Shown: piece by piece, positions 25,790 to 33,932 of the stretch
How positions within the stretch are numbered: position 1 is the stretch's first letter
Layout of the letters: each line of letters starts with the position of its first letter
From: Candidatus Doudnabacteria bacterium
Lineage (GTDB): Bacteria; Patescibacteriota; Doudnabacteria; UBA920
DNA: 43,567 nt
Assembly: GCA_003151625.1 (NCBI GenBank)
Contig: PLYC01000026.1
Location: 5,552-49,118, forward strand
Direction: 5' to 3'
The notes under the pieces: model-generated
Database searches by the model: none
What the model saw: only the letters and a program-made list of their open reading frames with translations
What the model was told of the DNA's origin: nothing
Position numbers and translations under genes: made by a program

Positions 25790-28513
25790 ATGCAATCCAA
25801 ACCAAACCTTCAAACCAGAACAACCAACGCACTCTCTGAACTTGGGGAAAAAATATTTTTAGACCGCTACGCGGTTAAAGATATAAAGCGCGAAACTTTG
25901 GCCGTGGGCGACACGGTGGTGGTTTTGGTAAATCCAAAAACCGGCCAGCGGGAAATTGGGGTAATTGAAAATTTAAATTTAGAAACCCGCGAAGTCAGCG
26001 TGCGCATGCGCGACGGCCAAATTGAGTACAGGACAATTGAGCACGTGGACAAACCGCTGGAGCTGGCCCCTGAACAAATGTTTGACCGGATTGCCAAACA
26101 TATTTCCAGTGTGGAAAAAACCGCTGACAAAAGAACCGAATGGGAAGATAAATTTCGAAAGCTGATGGATGACTGGAAATACGTTCCGGCCGGAAGAATT
26201 TTTACCGGCGCCGGTACCGGACAAAACCTAACCTTTTATAATTGCTTTGTTATTCCGCATCCCAAGGACAGCCGCCACGGAATTTTTGAGACCCTGGGGC
26301 AAATGGCGGAAATTATGTCCCGCGGAGGAGGAGTGGGGATTAACGTTTCTTCTTTGCGTCCGCGTTACGCCTACGTTAAGGGCGTTAACGGCAGAAGCAG
26401 CGGCAGTGTGTCTTGGGCGTCGCTTTACAGTTTTGTAACGGGATTAATTGAGCAGGGCGGCTCCCGCCGCGGCGCGTTAATGCTTATTTTAAATTGCTGG
26501 CATCCGGACGTCATAGATTTTATTAATTCCAAAAAGGAAGCGGGAAAAATAACCAATGCCAATATCTCCGTGGGGATTACCGACGATTTTATGGATGCGG
26601 TAAAAAATGACAAGCCGTGGGATTTGATTTTCCCCGACACTTCCGACGAGCTTTATGCCACCAAATGGGACGGGAACATTAAGCGCTGGCAGTCTTTGGG
26701 CGGTAAAGTAGTTAAACACAAAACCGTGCGTGCCGCCGACATTTGGGATAATATTATTTCTTCGGCCTGGGGCAGCGCCGAACCGGGGATGTATTTTATA
26801 GATCGCGCCAACTACTACAGCAACTCCTGGTATTTTGCCGACTTGCCCTGCACCAACCCCTGCGGCGAACAGCCTCTGCCGGCCTGGGGCGTCTGCAATT
26901 TGGGACACGTAAATTTATCCAAACATATTAATAAAACCACGGGCGAAGTTATGTGGAACGAACTTAAGCAGACCGTGCAATACGCCGTGCGTTTCCAGGA
27001 CAATGTAATAGACGCTACCCCGTACTTTTTTGACGAAAATAAAAATCAGCAAATGTCCGAGCGCAGAGTCGGTATGGGCACCATTGGCCTGGCCGAAATG
27101 ATGATATACAAAGGAGTAAAATACGGCAGTCCCGAAGCCGTGGAATTTATAGACAAGCTTTATCAGTTTATAGCGGTTACGGCTTACGAAACTTCCGTGG
27201 AGCTGGCGCGCGAAAAAGGCGCCTTTCCGGAATTTGTGGCGGAAAAATTTTTGGAGTCCGGTTATATGAAGGCCATGCCCCCGTATATTCGGGACTTGGT
27301 TTACAAATACGGTATCCGCAACGTGACAATTTTAACCCAGGCGCCAACGGGAACCGTTGGCACTATGGTGGGCACCAGTACGGGCATTGAGCCGTTCTTT
27401 TCCTGGACGTATTTTCGTAAGAGCCGTCTTGGCGTGCACGAAGAAAAAATTAAGCTGGCCCAGGATTGGGAGGCCTTGCACCCGGGACAAGAGTTGCCAG
27501 ATTATTTTACCACCGCCATGGAACTTATGCCGGAAGAACACGTGCGTGTCCAGGCCGCGGTTCAGCGCTGGACAGACAGCGCCATTAGCAAAACCTGCAA
27601 CGCGCCATCAAACTACACAATTGAACAAACCAAACAGCTTTATACAATGATGTACGATTTGGGATGCAAAGGCGGAACTATTTATCGCGACGGCTCGAGA
27701 GACGAACAAATTTTGGCAACCGATCATACTAAATTAGGGAAAGACGCTTCCGATCAGGTTGTGGCAAAGCAGGACGCGGATAGCGCTGCTAAAAATTTGG
27801 AAGACAAAGCCATGGCATTATCAGCTAATCCAAAAGAAGTAATGTCAGTATCCGGGGACAAAGTACAAATTAAATTTGCGCCAAGAACAAGACCCGACGC
27901 GATGCAGGGGATAACTTATAAAATGAATACCGCTTATGGTAATTTATATGTCACTATAAACGAGGACGGCCAGGGCCCATTTGAGGTTTTTGCCGCAATG
28001 GGCAAAGCCGGAGGCTTTTTTAGCGCCCAAACCGAGGCCATTACCAGAATGATATCTTTAGCGCTTCGGTCTAACGTGGCCATAGAAGAAATTATTTCAC
28101 AGCTCAAAGGAATTCGCGGACCGGACGTTTCTTTTTCCGACGGCGGCGTGGTGTTTAGTTTGCCGGACGCGATTGCAAAAATTTTGGAAAAGCATATTAA
28201 ACGCAACGACAAACAGTTAACTTTAGACCTGCCTTCTGCGGAAGGCCGCTCCTCGACTTCGCTCGGGGTTTCGGACGCTTCGCGTCCTCAAGAACTAAAA
28301 TTAGAAATCGACACGGTCTCGGAAGAAAAAATGGTACAAACCATTAGTGAAGAAAAAATAAAGAGCAACGGCACATTAACCTACAAAAAAACGCAAAAAA
28401 TTTCCATTGCTAACCTCGGCAACGCCCCGGTCTGTCCCTCCTGCGCCAATATGATGATCCTCGCCGAAGGATGCATGAAGTGTGATTTTTGTGGCTATAG
28501 TAAGTGCGGTTAG
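25790..28513 (+). CDS. nrdJ: Ribonucleotide reductase, class II (adenosylcobalamin-dependent)
   Basis: Makes dNTP precursors with a thiyl radical generated by adenosylcobalamin, so no oxygen or second subunit is needed. Active-site residues fit: Cys152 (FYNCFVIPH), Asn356-Pro-Cys358-Gly-Glu360 (NPCGEQPLP) and Cys369 (GVCNLGHVNL). The substrate and phosphate loops are clear (ILTQAPTGTVGTMVGTSTGIEPFFSWTY, shown here in part by QAPTGTVG). The C-terminus has the TSCPD-type domain and a cysteine tail (CPSC...C..CGYSKCG) for re-reduction. The length, 907 aa, is usual for the large NrdJ form. Residues about 814-834 are encoded by an inserted REP-like repeat. The gene lies behind NrdR and its boxes, and a corrinoid adenosyltransferase follows. 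Confidence 0.96.
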   Translation: MQSKPNLQTRTTNALSELGEKIFLDRYAVKDIKRETLAVGDTVVVLVNPKTGQREIGVIENLNLETREVSVRMRDGQIEYRTIEHVDKPLELAPEQMFDRIAKHISSVEKTADKRTEWEDKFRKLMDDWKYVPAGRIFTGAGTGQNLTFYNCFVIPHPKDSRHGIFETLGQMAEIMSRGGGVGINVSSLRPRYAYVKGVNGRSSGSVSWASLYSFVTGLIEQGGSRRGALMLILNCWHPDVIDFINSKKEAGKITNANISVGITDDFMDAVKNDKPWDLIFPDTSDELYATKWDGNIKRWQSLGGKVVKHKTVRAADIWDNIISSAWGSAEPGMYFIDRANYYSNSWYFADLPCTNPCGEQPLPAWGVCNLGHVNLSKHINKTTGEVMWNELKQTVQYAVRFQDNVIDATPYFFDENKNQQMSERRVGMGTIGLAEMMIYKGVKYGSPEAVEFIDKLYQFIAVTAYETSVELAREKGAFPEFVAEKFLESGYMKAMPPYIRDLVYKYGIRNVTILTQAPTGTVGTMVGTSTGIEPFFSWTYFRKSRLGVHEEKIKLAQDWEALHPGQELPDYFTTAMELMPEEHVRVQAAVQRWTDSAISKTCNAPSNYTIEQTKQLYTMMYDLGCKGGTIYRDGSRDEQILATDHTKLGKDASDQVVAKQDADSAAKNLEDKAMALSANPKEVMSVSGDKVQIKFAPRTRPDAMQGITYKMNTAYGNLYVTINEDGQGPFEVFAAMGKAGGFFSAQTEAITRMISLALRSNVAIEEIISQLKGIRGPDVSFSDGGVVFSLPDAIAKILEKHIKRNDKQLTLDLPSAEGRSSTSLGVSDASRPQELKLEIDTVSEEKMVQTISEEKIKSNGTLTYKKTQKISIANLGNAPVCPSCANMMILAEGCMKCDFCGYSKCG
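28235..28292. repeat. REP-like repeat inside nrdJ, in frame
   Basis: The coding segment contains TCCTCGACTTCGCTCGGGGT at 28250-28269, identical over 20 nt to 40192-40211 inside another gene, with GAAGG/CTTCG-type palindromic ends. It adds the Ser/Arg-rich linker EGRSSTSLGVSDASRP between the reductase core and the C-terminal tail. Confidence 0.7.
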
Positions 28514-28518
28514 TGGTC

Positions 28519-28625
28519 GCGGAAGAAAGCGGAATTTAACGCGGAAAGGAGCGGAAGCTAGGTGTCCTTTCTCCCCCTTTGGGGGAGATGTCCCGAATGC
28601 ATCTGAGGGACAGAGAGGGTGCAGT
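28519..28625. repeat. Composite intergenic repeat after nrdJ
   Basis: 28519-28560 copies the CGCGGAA repeat of 3881-3922 (36/42 by eye). Next to it, TCTCCCC CTTT GGGGGAGA forms a hairpin within a CTCCCCC...GACATC/GATGC-type dispersed repeat (about 28563-28620). No gene is visible from 28514 to 28717. Confidence 0.6.
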
Positions 28626-28677
28626 TGTTTGCTGATTATCTGCAATATAAGAAATAAATATAACTTTATAGTAACAA

Positions 28678-28704
28678 GGCGGGCGGCTGTACCAGCCGCC
28701 CGCC
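28678..28704. terminator. 12-bp GC-rich hairpin
   Basis: GGCGGGCGGCTG (28678-28689) pairs perfectly with CAGCCGCCCGCC (28693-28704) across a 3-nt loop. There is no long T-tract on either side, so its role is unclear; it may reinforce termination of the minus-strand gene. Confidence 0.4.
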
Positions 28705-28717
28705 TAAAAAGTATATT

Positions 28718-28758
28718 AAAAAAGTTGTACCGCCGAATCCCGATGTGGGTTCCGGCGG
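28718..28758 (-). terminator. Terminator of the small minus-strand membrane gene
   Basis: On the minus strand CCGCCGGAACCC and GGGATTCGGCGG (28730-28758) pair with two mismatches, and T6 follows (28718-28723). Confidence 0.6.
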
Positions 28759-28771
28759 CAACAGGCAATGG

Positions 28772-28969
28772 TTACGGTTTGTCAGTCATCCGCCGACGAA
28801 AGCTGTATATCGGCAGGTAGAGGAAGAAATATGCGCACACAATGACTGGTCCAATTATTGGGTGGGCAAAGGCGCTCAAGGCTGCGCAACCGATGGCTAG
28901 CAGGGGATATCCCCATTTGAAATTTGGGTTTATCGCGTTGCCGAAATACCATTTCCAAACTTTTAACAT
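28772..28969 (-). CDS. 65-aa membrane protein, unknown
   Basis: On the minus strand, SD GGAGG lies about 5 nt before ATG 28969. The 65-aa product has a basic N-terminus and one or two hydrophobic segments (about residues 20-52, PLLAIGCAALSAFAHPIIGP and VIVCAYFFLYLPIY) and ends in the basic SFRRRMTDKP. A terminator follows, so this is likely a real single-gene unit. It sits opposite in direction between nrdJ and the corrinoid adenosyltransferase, and nothing ties it to cobalamin. No family recognised. Confidence 0.6.
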   Translation of the reverse strand: MLKVWKWYFGNAINPNFKWGYPLLAIGCAALSAFAHPIIGPVIVCAYFFLYLPIYSFRRRMTDKP

Positions 28970-29013
28970 GTATCCTCCATTCAGAACGACGTTAGGCTTA
29001 ATTTTATCACTAA

Positions 29014-29640
29014 ATGCCTAAAACAAAAAAAATCCAAATCCCTAAAACCTTTTCCGACGAGCCTAAGGGCTTGGTGATTTGTTATATTGGGGTGGGGAAG
29101 GGGAAGACCACGGCGGCTATGGGCATGGCGGTAAGGGCTTCGGGCGACGGGAAAAATGTTTATATTTTACAGTTTGTAAAAGCAGGCAATAAATCGGACA
29201 GCCAAATTAAAGACGGCGAGTGGCCGGTATCATCGGAAATTAATTTTTTTGATAATGTATCTTACGGCCACAACATCGGTAAAATAGAAAATGAACAAGT
29301 CGGCCTTGGCTTTGTGGGCATACTGGGCGATAAAAAAGAAAAAGACATCCACATTCGCCAGGCATTAAAAGGGGTTGAAAGGGCGCGGGAAATTATAACA
29401 TCGGGAGAATATGATTTGGTAATCCTCGATGAAATAATTTCCGCGCTGGAAGTCGGGCTTTTGGAAGAACGGGACATAATCGATCTTATTAAACTAAAAG
29501 CGCCTCTCCAGCACTTGGTAATAACCGGCCACAATAAATATCCAAAAATTTTAAAACTCTGCGACCTGGTTACGGAAATGAAAATGATCCAGCATCCGTA
29601 CTACAAAGGAATTTTGGCGCAGAAGGGGATAGATTACTGA
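29014..29640 (+). CDS. btuR: Corrinoid adenosyltransferase (CobA/BtuR type)
   Basis: Transfers the adenosyl group of ATP to reduced corrinoid, making the adenosylcobalamin that NrdJ needs. The P-loop GVGKGKTT is at residues 26-33 with the family start YIGVGKGKTTAAMGMAVRA, then ILQFVKAG, then VILDEIISALEVGL (Walker-B-like, about 136-150) and LVITGHN. 208 aa is close to the usual 190-200. The residues marking the CobA/BtuR family rather than PduO or EutT are clear. No corrin ring synthesis genes are seen, so this is a salvage step. Next genes on the same strand are a DUF4430 lipoprotein and an ECF-S-like protein. Confidence 0.93.
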   Translation: MPKTKKIQIPKTFSDEPKGLVICYIGVGKGKTTAAMGMAVRASGDGKNVYILQFVKAGNKSDSQIKDGEWPVSSEINFFDNVSYGHNIGKIENEQVGLGFVGILGDKKEKDIHIRQALKGVERAREIITSGEYDLVILDEIISALEVGLLEERDIIDLIKLKAPLQHLVITGHNKYPKILKLCDLVTEMKMIQHPYYKGILAQKGIDY

Positions 29641-29776
29641 GCCGCTGATTTGTCGCCGATAGGGACGCTGATATGGCGCTGAATCTATAAGTGTCTATCC
29701 CGGAATTTTTTACCGTTGGTGGATTATAAAAGTCGGTAAAAAATATCCCTGCCTGCGGCAGGCGGGCGGGATTCAG
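29641..29776. repeat. CGCTGAT word repeat and palindrome
   Basis: GCCGCTGATTTGTCGCCGATAGGGACGCTGATATGGCGCTGA is built from one word that also appears at 34428-34470. TTTTTTACCG (29705-29714) and CGGTAAAAAA (29733-29742) pair, and a CCTGCCTGCGGCAGGCGGG palindrome follows. They may form the terminator of the adenosyltransferase gene. Confidence 0.5.
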
Positions 29777-29787
29777 AACCATAGAAA

Positions 29788-29816
29788 TTGACAATAAGCT
29801 ATTAACAAATTAAAAT
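29788..29816 (+). promoter_or_regulatory. Promoter for the DUF4430 lipoprotein, leaderless position
   Basis: TTGACA (29788-29793), a 17-bp spacer and TAAAAT (29811-29816). The start of transcription would be at about 29823, i.e. at or next to the ATG at 29825. Confidence 0.6.
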
Positions 29817-29824
29817 CAGAAGGT

Positions 29825-30373
29825 ATGAAAAAGTTTTTTATATTATCGGCAACATTATTTTTGTTGGCTGCGGGTTGCGGAAAGCAAGGGGTTCAGCAGA
29901 GAGCCCCCGGTACAGATGACACCAATTTAGAGCAAAGTTCAAACCAACCATCGACACAGGCCGTCTCCGCCCCGACTTCAACCCCGATTGGAAACAAAAA
30001 GAATACTAAGACCTTGCCTAGAATAAGTTTGGTTCACCCGGGCGGCCTGCAGGGAATTAGTGTCGAACAGTCCGTTGAAGGCGCTTATGTAACCGTAGCT
30101 GGTTCAAAATTCACTAATGTAAGTTACACTGTAGATGTTGGAATTACCGCTTTAGACCTTTTAAAAATCTCCTATAAGGTTACCGCTAAAGATTACGGCG
30201 CGGGTATGGGTGAGTTTGTGGAAACAATCGACGGTATAAAACCGGACAGCCAACATTTTTGGGCGTTTTATGTTAACGGAAAATCTTCCAATGTTGGCGC
30301 ATCATCGTACAAACTTGAAGCCAACGACAACATTGAATGGAAGCTCGAAGCAATAAGCTCATCGGGACAATAA
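29825..30373 (+). CDS. DUF4430 (transcobalamin-C-like) lipoprotein
   Basis: 182 aa. A lipoprotein signal peptide ends in LAAGC with lipid-bearing Cys18, followed by a Ser/Thr/Pro-rich linker (20-70). Residues about 80-178 match the DUF4430 pattern: an ITALDLLK strand-helix, ETIDGI, FWAFYVNGKSSNVGASSYKL and NDNIEWKLEAI. DUF4430 is related to the C-terminal domain of transcobalamin/intrinsic factor, which contacts the corrin. So this could be a surface cobalamin-binding protein, consistent with the adenosyltransferase upstream and ECF-S-like gene downstream. Binding has not been shown for this protein, and DUF4430 also occurs in other extracellular proteins. It has its own TTGACA/TAAAAT promoter. 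Confidence 0.85.
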   Translation: MKKFFILSATLFLLAAGCGKQGVQQRAPGTDDTNLEQSSNQPSTQAVSAPTSTPIGNKKNTKTLPRISLVHPGGLQGISVEQSVEGAYVTVAGSKFTNVSYTVDVGITALDLLKISYKVTAKDYGAGMGEFVETIDGIKPDSQHFWAFYVNGKSSNVGASSYKLEANDNIEWKLEAISSSGQ

Positions 30374-30410
30374 AATTTTAGAAATTAGGATATTAAGAAA
30401 TAAAGAAATT

Positions 30411-30923
30411 ATGCTGATATATATAGTAATCATCTCAGCGGTTATTACCCGGTTCATTCCCCATATGCCAAACCTAGCGCCAATAACGGCGCTGGCTATT
30501 TTTAGCGGAGCTTATTTGCCAAAGAAGCAGGCGGTGGGCATAACTTTGGCCGCGCGTTTTATTAGCGACGTTTTTCTGGGTTTCTTTTCTTGGCCGCTTA
30601 TGGCCGCGGTTTACGCTTCACATTTGGTTGGCGTTTTGTTTGGGTTCTGGATAAAGAAAAATGAAAATCATCGCTGGACTAAAATTTTCACTTCTTCCCT
30701 CGGCGTATCGCTGATATTTTTTCTTGTCACCAACTTCGCCTTTTTTTACGGCACTTACGATCATAATCTAACGGGCATAATCGCGGCTTATACAAACGGC
30801 CTGCCGTTTTTTCGCGGTACATTGCTCGGGGATTTAGGCTACACGTCCGTACTGTTTGGTTCCTTTGAATTTGTTAAATGGTTTTTATCCCAAAGGTCAA
30901 AATTCCTAATTCCTAATTCCTAA
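30411..30923 (+). CDS. DUF6580/ECF S-component-like membrane protein
   Basis: 170 aa with five to six hydrophobic helices. The motif RFIPHMPNLAPITALAIFSG at the end of helix 1, then GAYLPKK, RFISDVFLG and a C-terminal GLPFFRGTLLGDLGYTSVLFG pattern fit DUF6580, a family close in size and style to substrate-binding (S) components of ECF vitamin transporters. No energising genes (ecfA, ecfT) are in the window. Its position after the DUF4430 lipoprotein (37 bp) and the corrinoid adenosyltransferase makes cobalamin a plausible cargo; this is inference from context. Confidence 0.8.
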   Translation: MLIYIVIISAVITRFIPHMPNLAPITALAIFSGAYLPKKQAVGITLAARFISDVFLGFFSWPLMAAVYASHLVGVLFGFWIKKNENHRWTKIFTSSLGVSLIFFLVTNFAFFYGTYDHNLTGIIAAYTNGLPFFRGTLLGDLGYTSVLFGSFEFVKWFLSQRSKFLIPNS

Positions 30924-30933
30924 TTCCTTTTCT

Positions 30934-31368
30934 ATGCAAAAGGGTGTGGATTTTGTCGGTATGTCCGTAGTTTACTTTTGCCACGACGGCAAAGGGAATT
31001 TTGTTATGGGTAAAAGATCTTTGCAGGCGCGCGATGAGCACGGGCGCTGGGACATCGGCGGCGGCGGGGTTGAGGTTAGCGATTCAGTAGAACAGACTTT
31101 AAAAAAAGAAATTTTGGAAGAATACTCCACCAATGTTTTGGCCTTTGAGTTTTTGGGTTACCGCGATGTGCATCGTGAGAATCAGGGAGTTAAAACCCAT
31201 TGGATAGCTTTGGACTTTAAAGTTTTGGTAGATCCCGTTAAAGTTAAAAACGGTGAACCTCACAAAATGGATGAAGTTAAATGGTTCACGTTTAATAACA
31301 TGCCTGCTATGGAAGAAAGCCATTCCCAGTGGCCGGAGTTTTTGAGGCTGTATAAAAACAAATTATGA
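30934..31368 (+). CDS. Nudix hydrolase
   Basis: 144 aa. The Nudix box is at residues 43-65: GGGVEVSDSVEQTLKKEILEEY has Gly44/45, Glu47, Lys58-Glu59 and Glu62-Glu63, with Lys in place of the usual Arg before the first catalytic Glu. The metal-binding glutamates are present, so hydrolysis of a nucleoside diphosphate-type substrate is likely; the substrate is unknown. The start is 10 bp after the ECF-S-like gene. The stop overlaps the next ATG (ATGA), so translation is coupled to the YggU gene. Confidence 0.88.
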   Translation: MQKGVDFVGMSVVYFCHDGKGNFVMGKRSLQARDEHGRWDIGGGGVEVSDSVEQTLKKEILEEYSTNVLAFEFLGYRDVHRENQGVKTHWIALDFKVLVDPVKVKNGEPHKMDEVKWFTFNNMPAMEESHSQWPEFLRLYKNKL

Positions 31369-31586
31369 CAATAACCATCATCGCTCACCCAAATTCCAAA
31401 AAGCCCAGAGTGGAAAAAGATTTGTTTGGAACTCTTCATGTTTACGTTAACCAGCCGCCGCTGGAAGGCAAAGCCAACAAGGCAGTTGTTGAAGCGCTGG
31501 CGGTATATTTTAAAATCAGCAAGTCCAAACTCATTTTGGTTCGCGGCGAGAAATCAAAACAAAAAGTTTTTAATATAAATGTCTAA
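31365..31586 (+). CDS. YggU/DUF167 family protein
   Basis: 73 aa, typical of DUF167: an N-terminal strand ITIIAHPNSKKPRVE, then LHVYVNQPPLEGKANKAVVEALA (the conserved P-x-x-G-K-A-N box, about residues 27-44), KISKSKLILVRGEKSKQKVF. Family function is unclear. It overlaps the Nudix gene by 4 bp and ComEC by 8 bp, so the three form a tight operon. Confidence 0.9.
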   Translation: MTITIIAHPNSKKPRVEKDLFGTLHVYVNQPPLEGKANKAVVEALAVYFKISKSKLILVRGEKSKQKVFNINV

Positions 31587-33030
31587 AAGTAAAATTTTTA
31601 TCGGTATAGCAGTAAGTTTTGCGGTGGGGATTTTATTCGCATCAAAGTTTAATATTCCAGGGGAGGCTGTCTATATATTTTTGGGCGCAATGGCCGCCGG
31701 GTTTGCCATCTCGTTTTTTGGGCAGAACAAAAAAATAGCGCTAGCGGCGCTGTTTTTGTTCTGCGCGGGATTGGGGGTTTTAAGGCTGCAGCTTTCCGTT
31801 TTACCCAATCAATATCAGGAATTACTGGACAACAAACAACAGTTGGAAGGTTTTATTACCCAGGATGTGGACTTAAGGAGCAACGAACAGCTAATTACCT
31901 TTACCCCAAACGGATTTAGCCAAAATATTTTAATGACAGTACCTTTAACGCAGAAATTTTTTTACGGTGATCGGGTCGTCGTGGAAGGGAAACCAACAGA
32001 GGCCAAAAATTACGGTGATTTTGACTACCAAAAATATTTGGAGCGGTTTAATGTTTACGCGGTTATGAGTTATCCAAAAATTTTGATTTTAAAAAGCCAC
32101 CAACTTAATCCCTTAAAGGAATTTTTGCTGAAGGTCAAAGCCGCTTTTATTCAAAGAACCAATGAGCTGTTAATGGAGCCTCAAAGCAGCCTGTCAATAG
32201 GAATTTTAATCGGCGGGCATGCCAATATGCCGCAATCGATTGTCGATAACTTCAGTAAAACCGGCGTCTCTCATATTATCGCGGTTTCCGGTTTTAATAT
32301 TACCATCATAATTTATGCCTTGGCCGGTTTGGCTTATTTGGTAGGCCGGCGAGCCAGTTTTTGGTTGGCCATTATCACTATAGTTAGTTTTGTAATTATA
32401 ACCGGAGCCTCGGCTTCGGTACTGCGCGCCTCGATTATGGGATTTTTGTTGCTTATTGCTTTAAATATTGGCCGGCAATATTCCATGGTGCCGGCGTTGG
32501 TCTTTGCCGCGTTTATAATGTTAATTATTAATCCGAAAATTTTATTTTGGGATGTGGGTTTCCAGTTGTCGTTTGCGGCGACCATGGGCATTATATTTTT
32601 TATGCCTCTGTTCGATATTCTCGCCGAAAACATACCAAAACTGTTTGGAATAAAAAATTTAATTTTAACCACGGTTTCGGCAATTATTGCCACTCTGCCG
32701 CTAATTTTGTTTAATTTTGGCGTATTGAGCCTGTCGGCGCCCTTGGTAAACGTATTAATCTTGCCGTTGGTGCCGTCAACAATGCTGTTTGGTTTTTTGG
32801 CCGCATTGCCTTTTGTCGGGCCTGGCTTTGCTTTAGTAGCTAACTGGTTACTGCTATATATTTTGCAGGTGACTTCTTTTTTTGCCGGCTTGCCGTATAG
32901 TTTCCTGAATTTTCAAATTTCCGTCTGGATATTTTGGGCTTTGGCAACCGGAGTTTTTGGAATTTATTTTTTATTAAGATATTTGGTCAACAAAAAATCC
33001 GCGCAGGTTGAACTTAATTCTTTGTTATGA
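31579..33030 (+). CDS. comEC: ComEC/Rec2 DNA-uptake channel
   Basis: The 483-aa protein has the N-terminal DUF4131-like region (two helices, then the soluble beta domain with QLEGFITQDVDLRS and GDRVVVEGKP, about 75-140) and the Competence domain: SLSIGILIGGHANMPQSIVDNFSKTGVSHIIAVSGFNITII (part quoted: SHIIAVSGFNITII), then seven or eight helices to the end. It lacks the C-terminal metallo-beta-lactamase domain of longer ComEC proteins. ComEC moves single-stranded DNA across the inner membrane in natural transformation. In CPR, which lack many nucleotide pathways, uptake may also feed on DNA. It overlaps yggU by 8 bp. Confidence 0.93.
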   Translation: MSKSKIFIGIAVSFAVGILFASKFNIPGEAVYIFLGAMAAGFAISFFGQNKKIALAALFLFCAGLGVLRLQLSVLPNQYQELLDNKQQLEGFITQDVDLRSNEQLITFTPNGFSQNILMTVPLTQKFFYGDRVVVEGKPTEAKNYGDFDYQKYLERFNVYAVMSYPKILILKSHQLNPLKEFLLKVKAAFIQRTNELLMEPQSSLSIGILIGGHANMPQSIVDNFSKTGVSHIIAVSGFNITIIIYALAGLAYLVGRRASFWLAIITIVSFVIITGASASVLRASIMGFLLLIALNIGRQYSMVPALVFAAFIMLIINPKILFWDVGFQLSFAATMGIIFFMPLFDILAENIPKLFGIKNLILTTVSAIIATLPLILFNFGVLSLSAPLVNVLILPLVPSTMLFGFLAALPFVGPGFALVANWLLLYILQVTSFFAGLPYSFLNFQISVWIFWALATGVFGIYFLLRYLVNKKSAQVELNSLL

Positions 33031-33065
33031 TAAGATAATCAGAGAATTAATTAACTATATAAAGA

Positions 33066-33839
33066 ATGAGCAACAAAACTTTAGTTTTAGTAATTATAAT
33101 CATATTAGCGGTGGGAGCGGGGTTGGCCGGATATTTTTATTGGCAACAGACAAGACCATTAAGGGTTCCAGAGACCCAGGATATTAGCCAAACACAGCCA
33201 GATCAGCAACCGGCTTCCGTAAATAACAATCAGCAGGCAGCCAATTCCGCAACCAGTTCCGCTCCGGCCGCAAATACGCCGGCTTGCATCAGAGATTTTA
33301 GCCAAAACAAATTAACAGCAAATTCCAACATGAACATCGTAAATAGAGAAGTACAAATTAATGTCAAGGATTTTGGCAGTATAACCGTGCAGTTGTACGA
33401 TAAAGACGCGCCAAAGGCCGTAGAAAACTTTTTGCGTTTAACCGATTCCGGATACTACGACTGTTTAACCTTTCACCGGGTTGCCCAGAATTTTGTGATT
33501 CAGGGCGGCGATCCCAGCGGCAACGGCACCGGCGGACAGAGCTCTTTTGGCAAACCGTTTGAGGACGAACTCAACGTTAATGCGCCGTCTTATAAGGCGG
33601 GGTATCTTAAAGGAGTGCTGGCTATGGCAAACAGCGGACCCAATACCAACGGCAGCCAGTTCTTTATTATGCTGGCCGACAACAGCCTGCCTCACAATTA
33701 TACAATTTTTGGTAAAGTTATCGCCGGGCAGGACGTAGTCGATAAAATCGGCCAGGTGGCCATAACTCCGCAAATGGGACCCAACGACGGCGCGCCAAAA
33801 GTACCGGTGGTAATGGAATCGGTTAAAATAATTAAATAG
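33066..33839 (+). CDS. Membrane-anchored cyclophilin-type peptidyl-prolyl isomerase
   Basis: 257 aa. One N-terminal membrane helix (about 4-27) and a Gln/Asn/Ser/Pro-rich linker hold an extracytoplasmic cyclophilin domain (about 95-257). Key elements are FHRVAQNFVIQGGDPSGNGTGG (part), GVLAMANSGPNTNGSQFFI and YTIFGKV, with the catalytic Arg in FHRV. It probably folds exported proteins. 35 bp after comEC. Single N-anchored cyclophilins of this type are common in CPR. Confidence 0.92.
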   Translation: MSNKTLVLVIIIILAVGAGLAGYFYWQQTRPLRVPETQDISQTQPDQQPASVNNNQQAANSATSSAPAANTPACIRDFSQNKLTANSNMNIVNREVQINVKDFGSITVQLYDKDAPKAVENFLRLTDSGYYDCLTFHRVAQNFVIQGGDPSGNGTGGQSSFGKPFEDELNVNAPSYKAGYLKGVLAMANSGPNTNGSQFFIMLADNSLPHNYTIFGKVIAGQDVVDKIGQVAITPQMGPNDGAPKVPVVMESVKIIK

Positions 33840-33925
33840 CCAATAAGCTCGTAAGCTAATAAGCAAGTAAGCAGGTTTTCTGTTTAAAGGAGCTTATCAG
33901 CTGACTGCTTATTTGCTTAATAACT
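33840..33925. repeat. TAAGC word-repeat palindrome before ndk
   Basis: TAAGCAAGTAAGCAG (33860-33874) pairs with CTGCTTATTTGCTTA (33905-33919) at 14 of 15 positions, and neighbouring AATAAGCTCGTAAGC/GAGCTTATCAGCTG words extend the stem. An AAAGGAG sits in the loop (about 33887-33893). Confidence 0.65.
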
Positions 33926-33932
33926 AACTTTT

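Noticed and set aside
28482-28820. 112-aa plus-strand frame after nrdJ
   Set aside because: It crosses composite repeats and two hairpins and overlaps the better-supported minus-strand gene with an SD and terminator.
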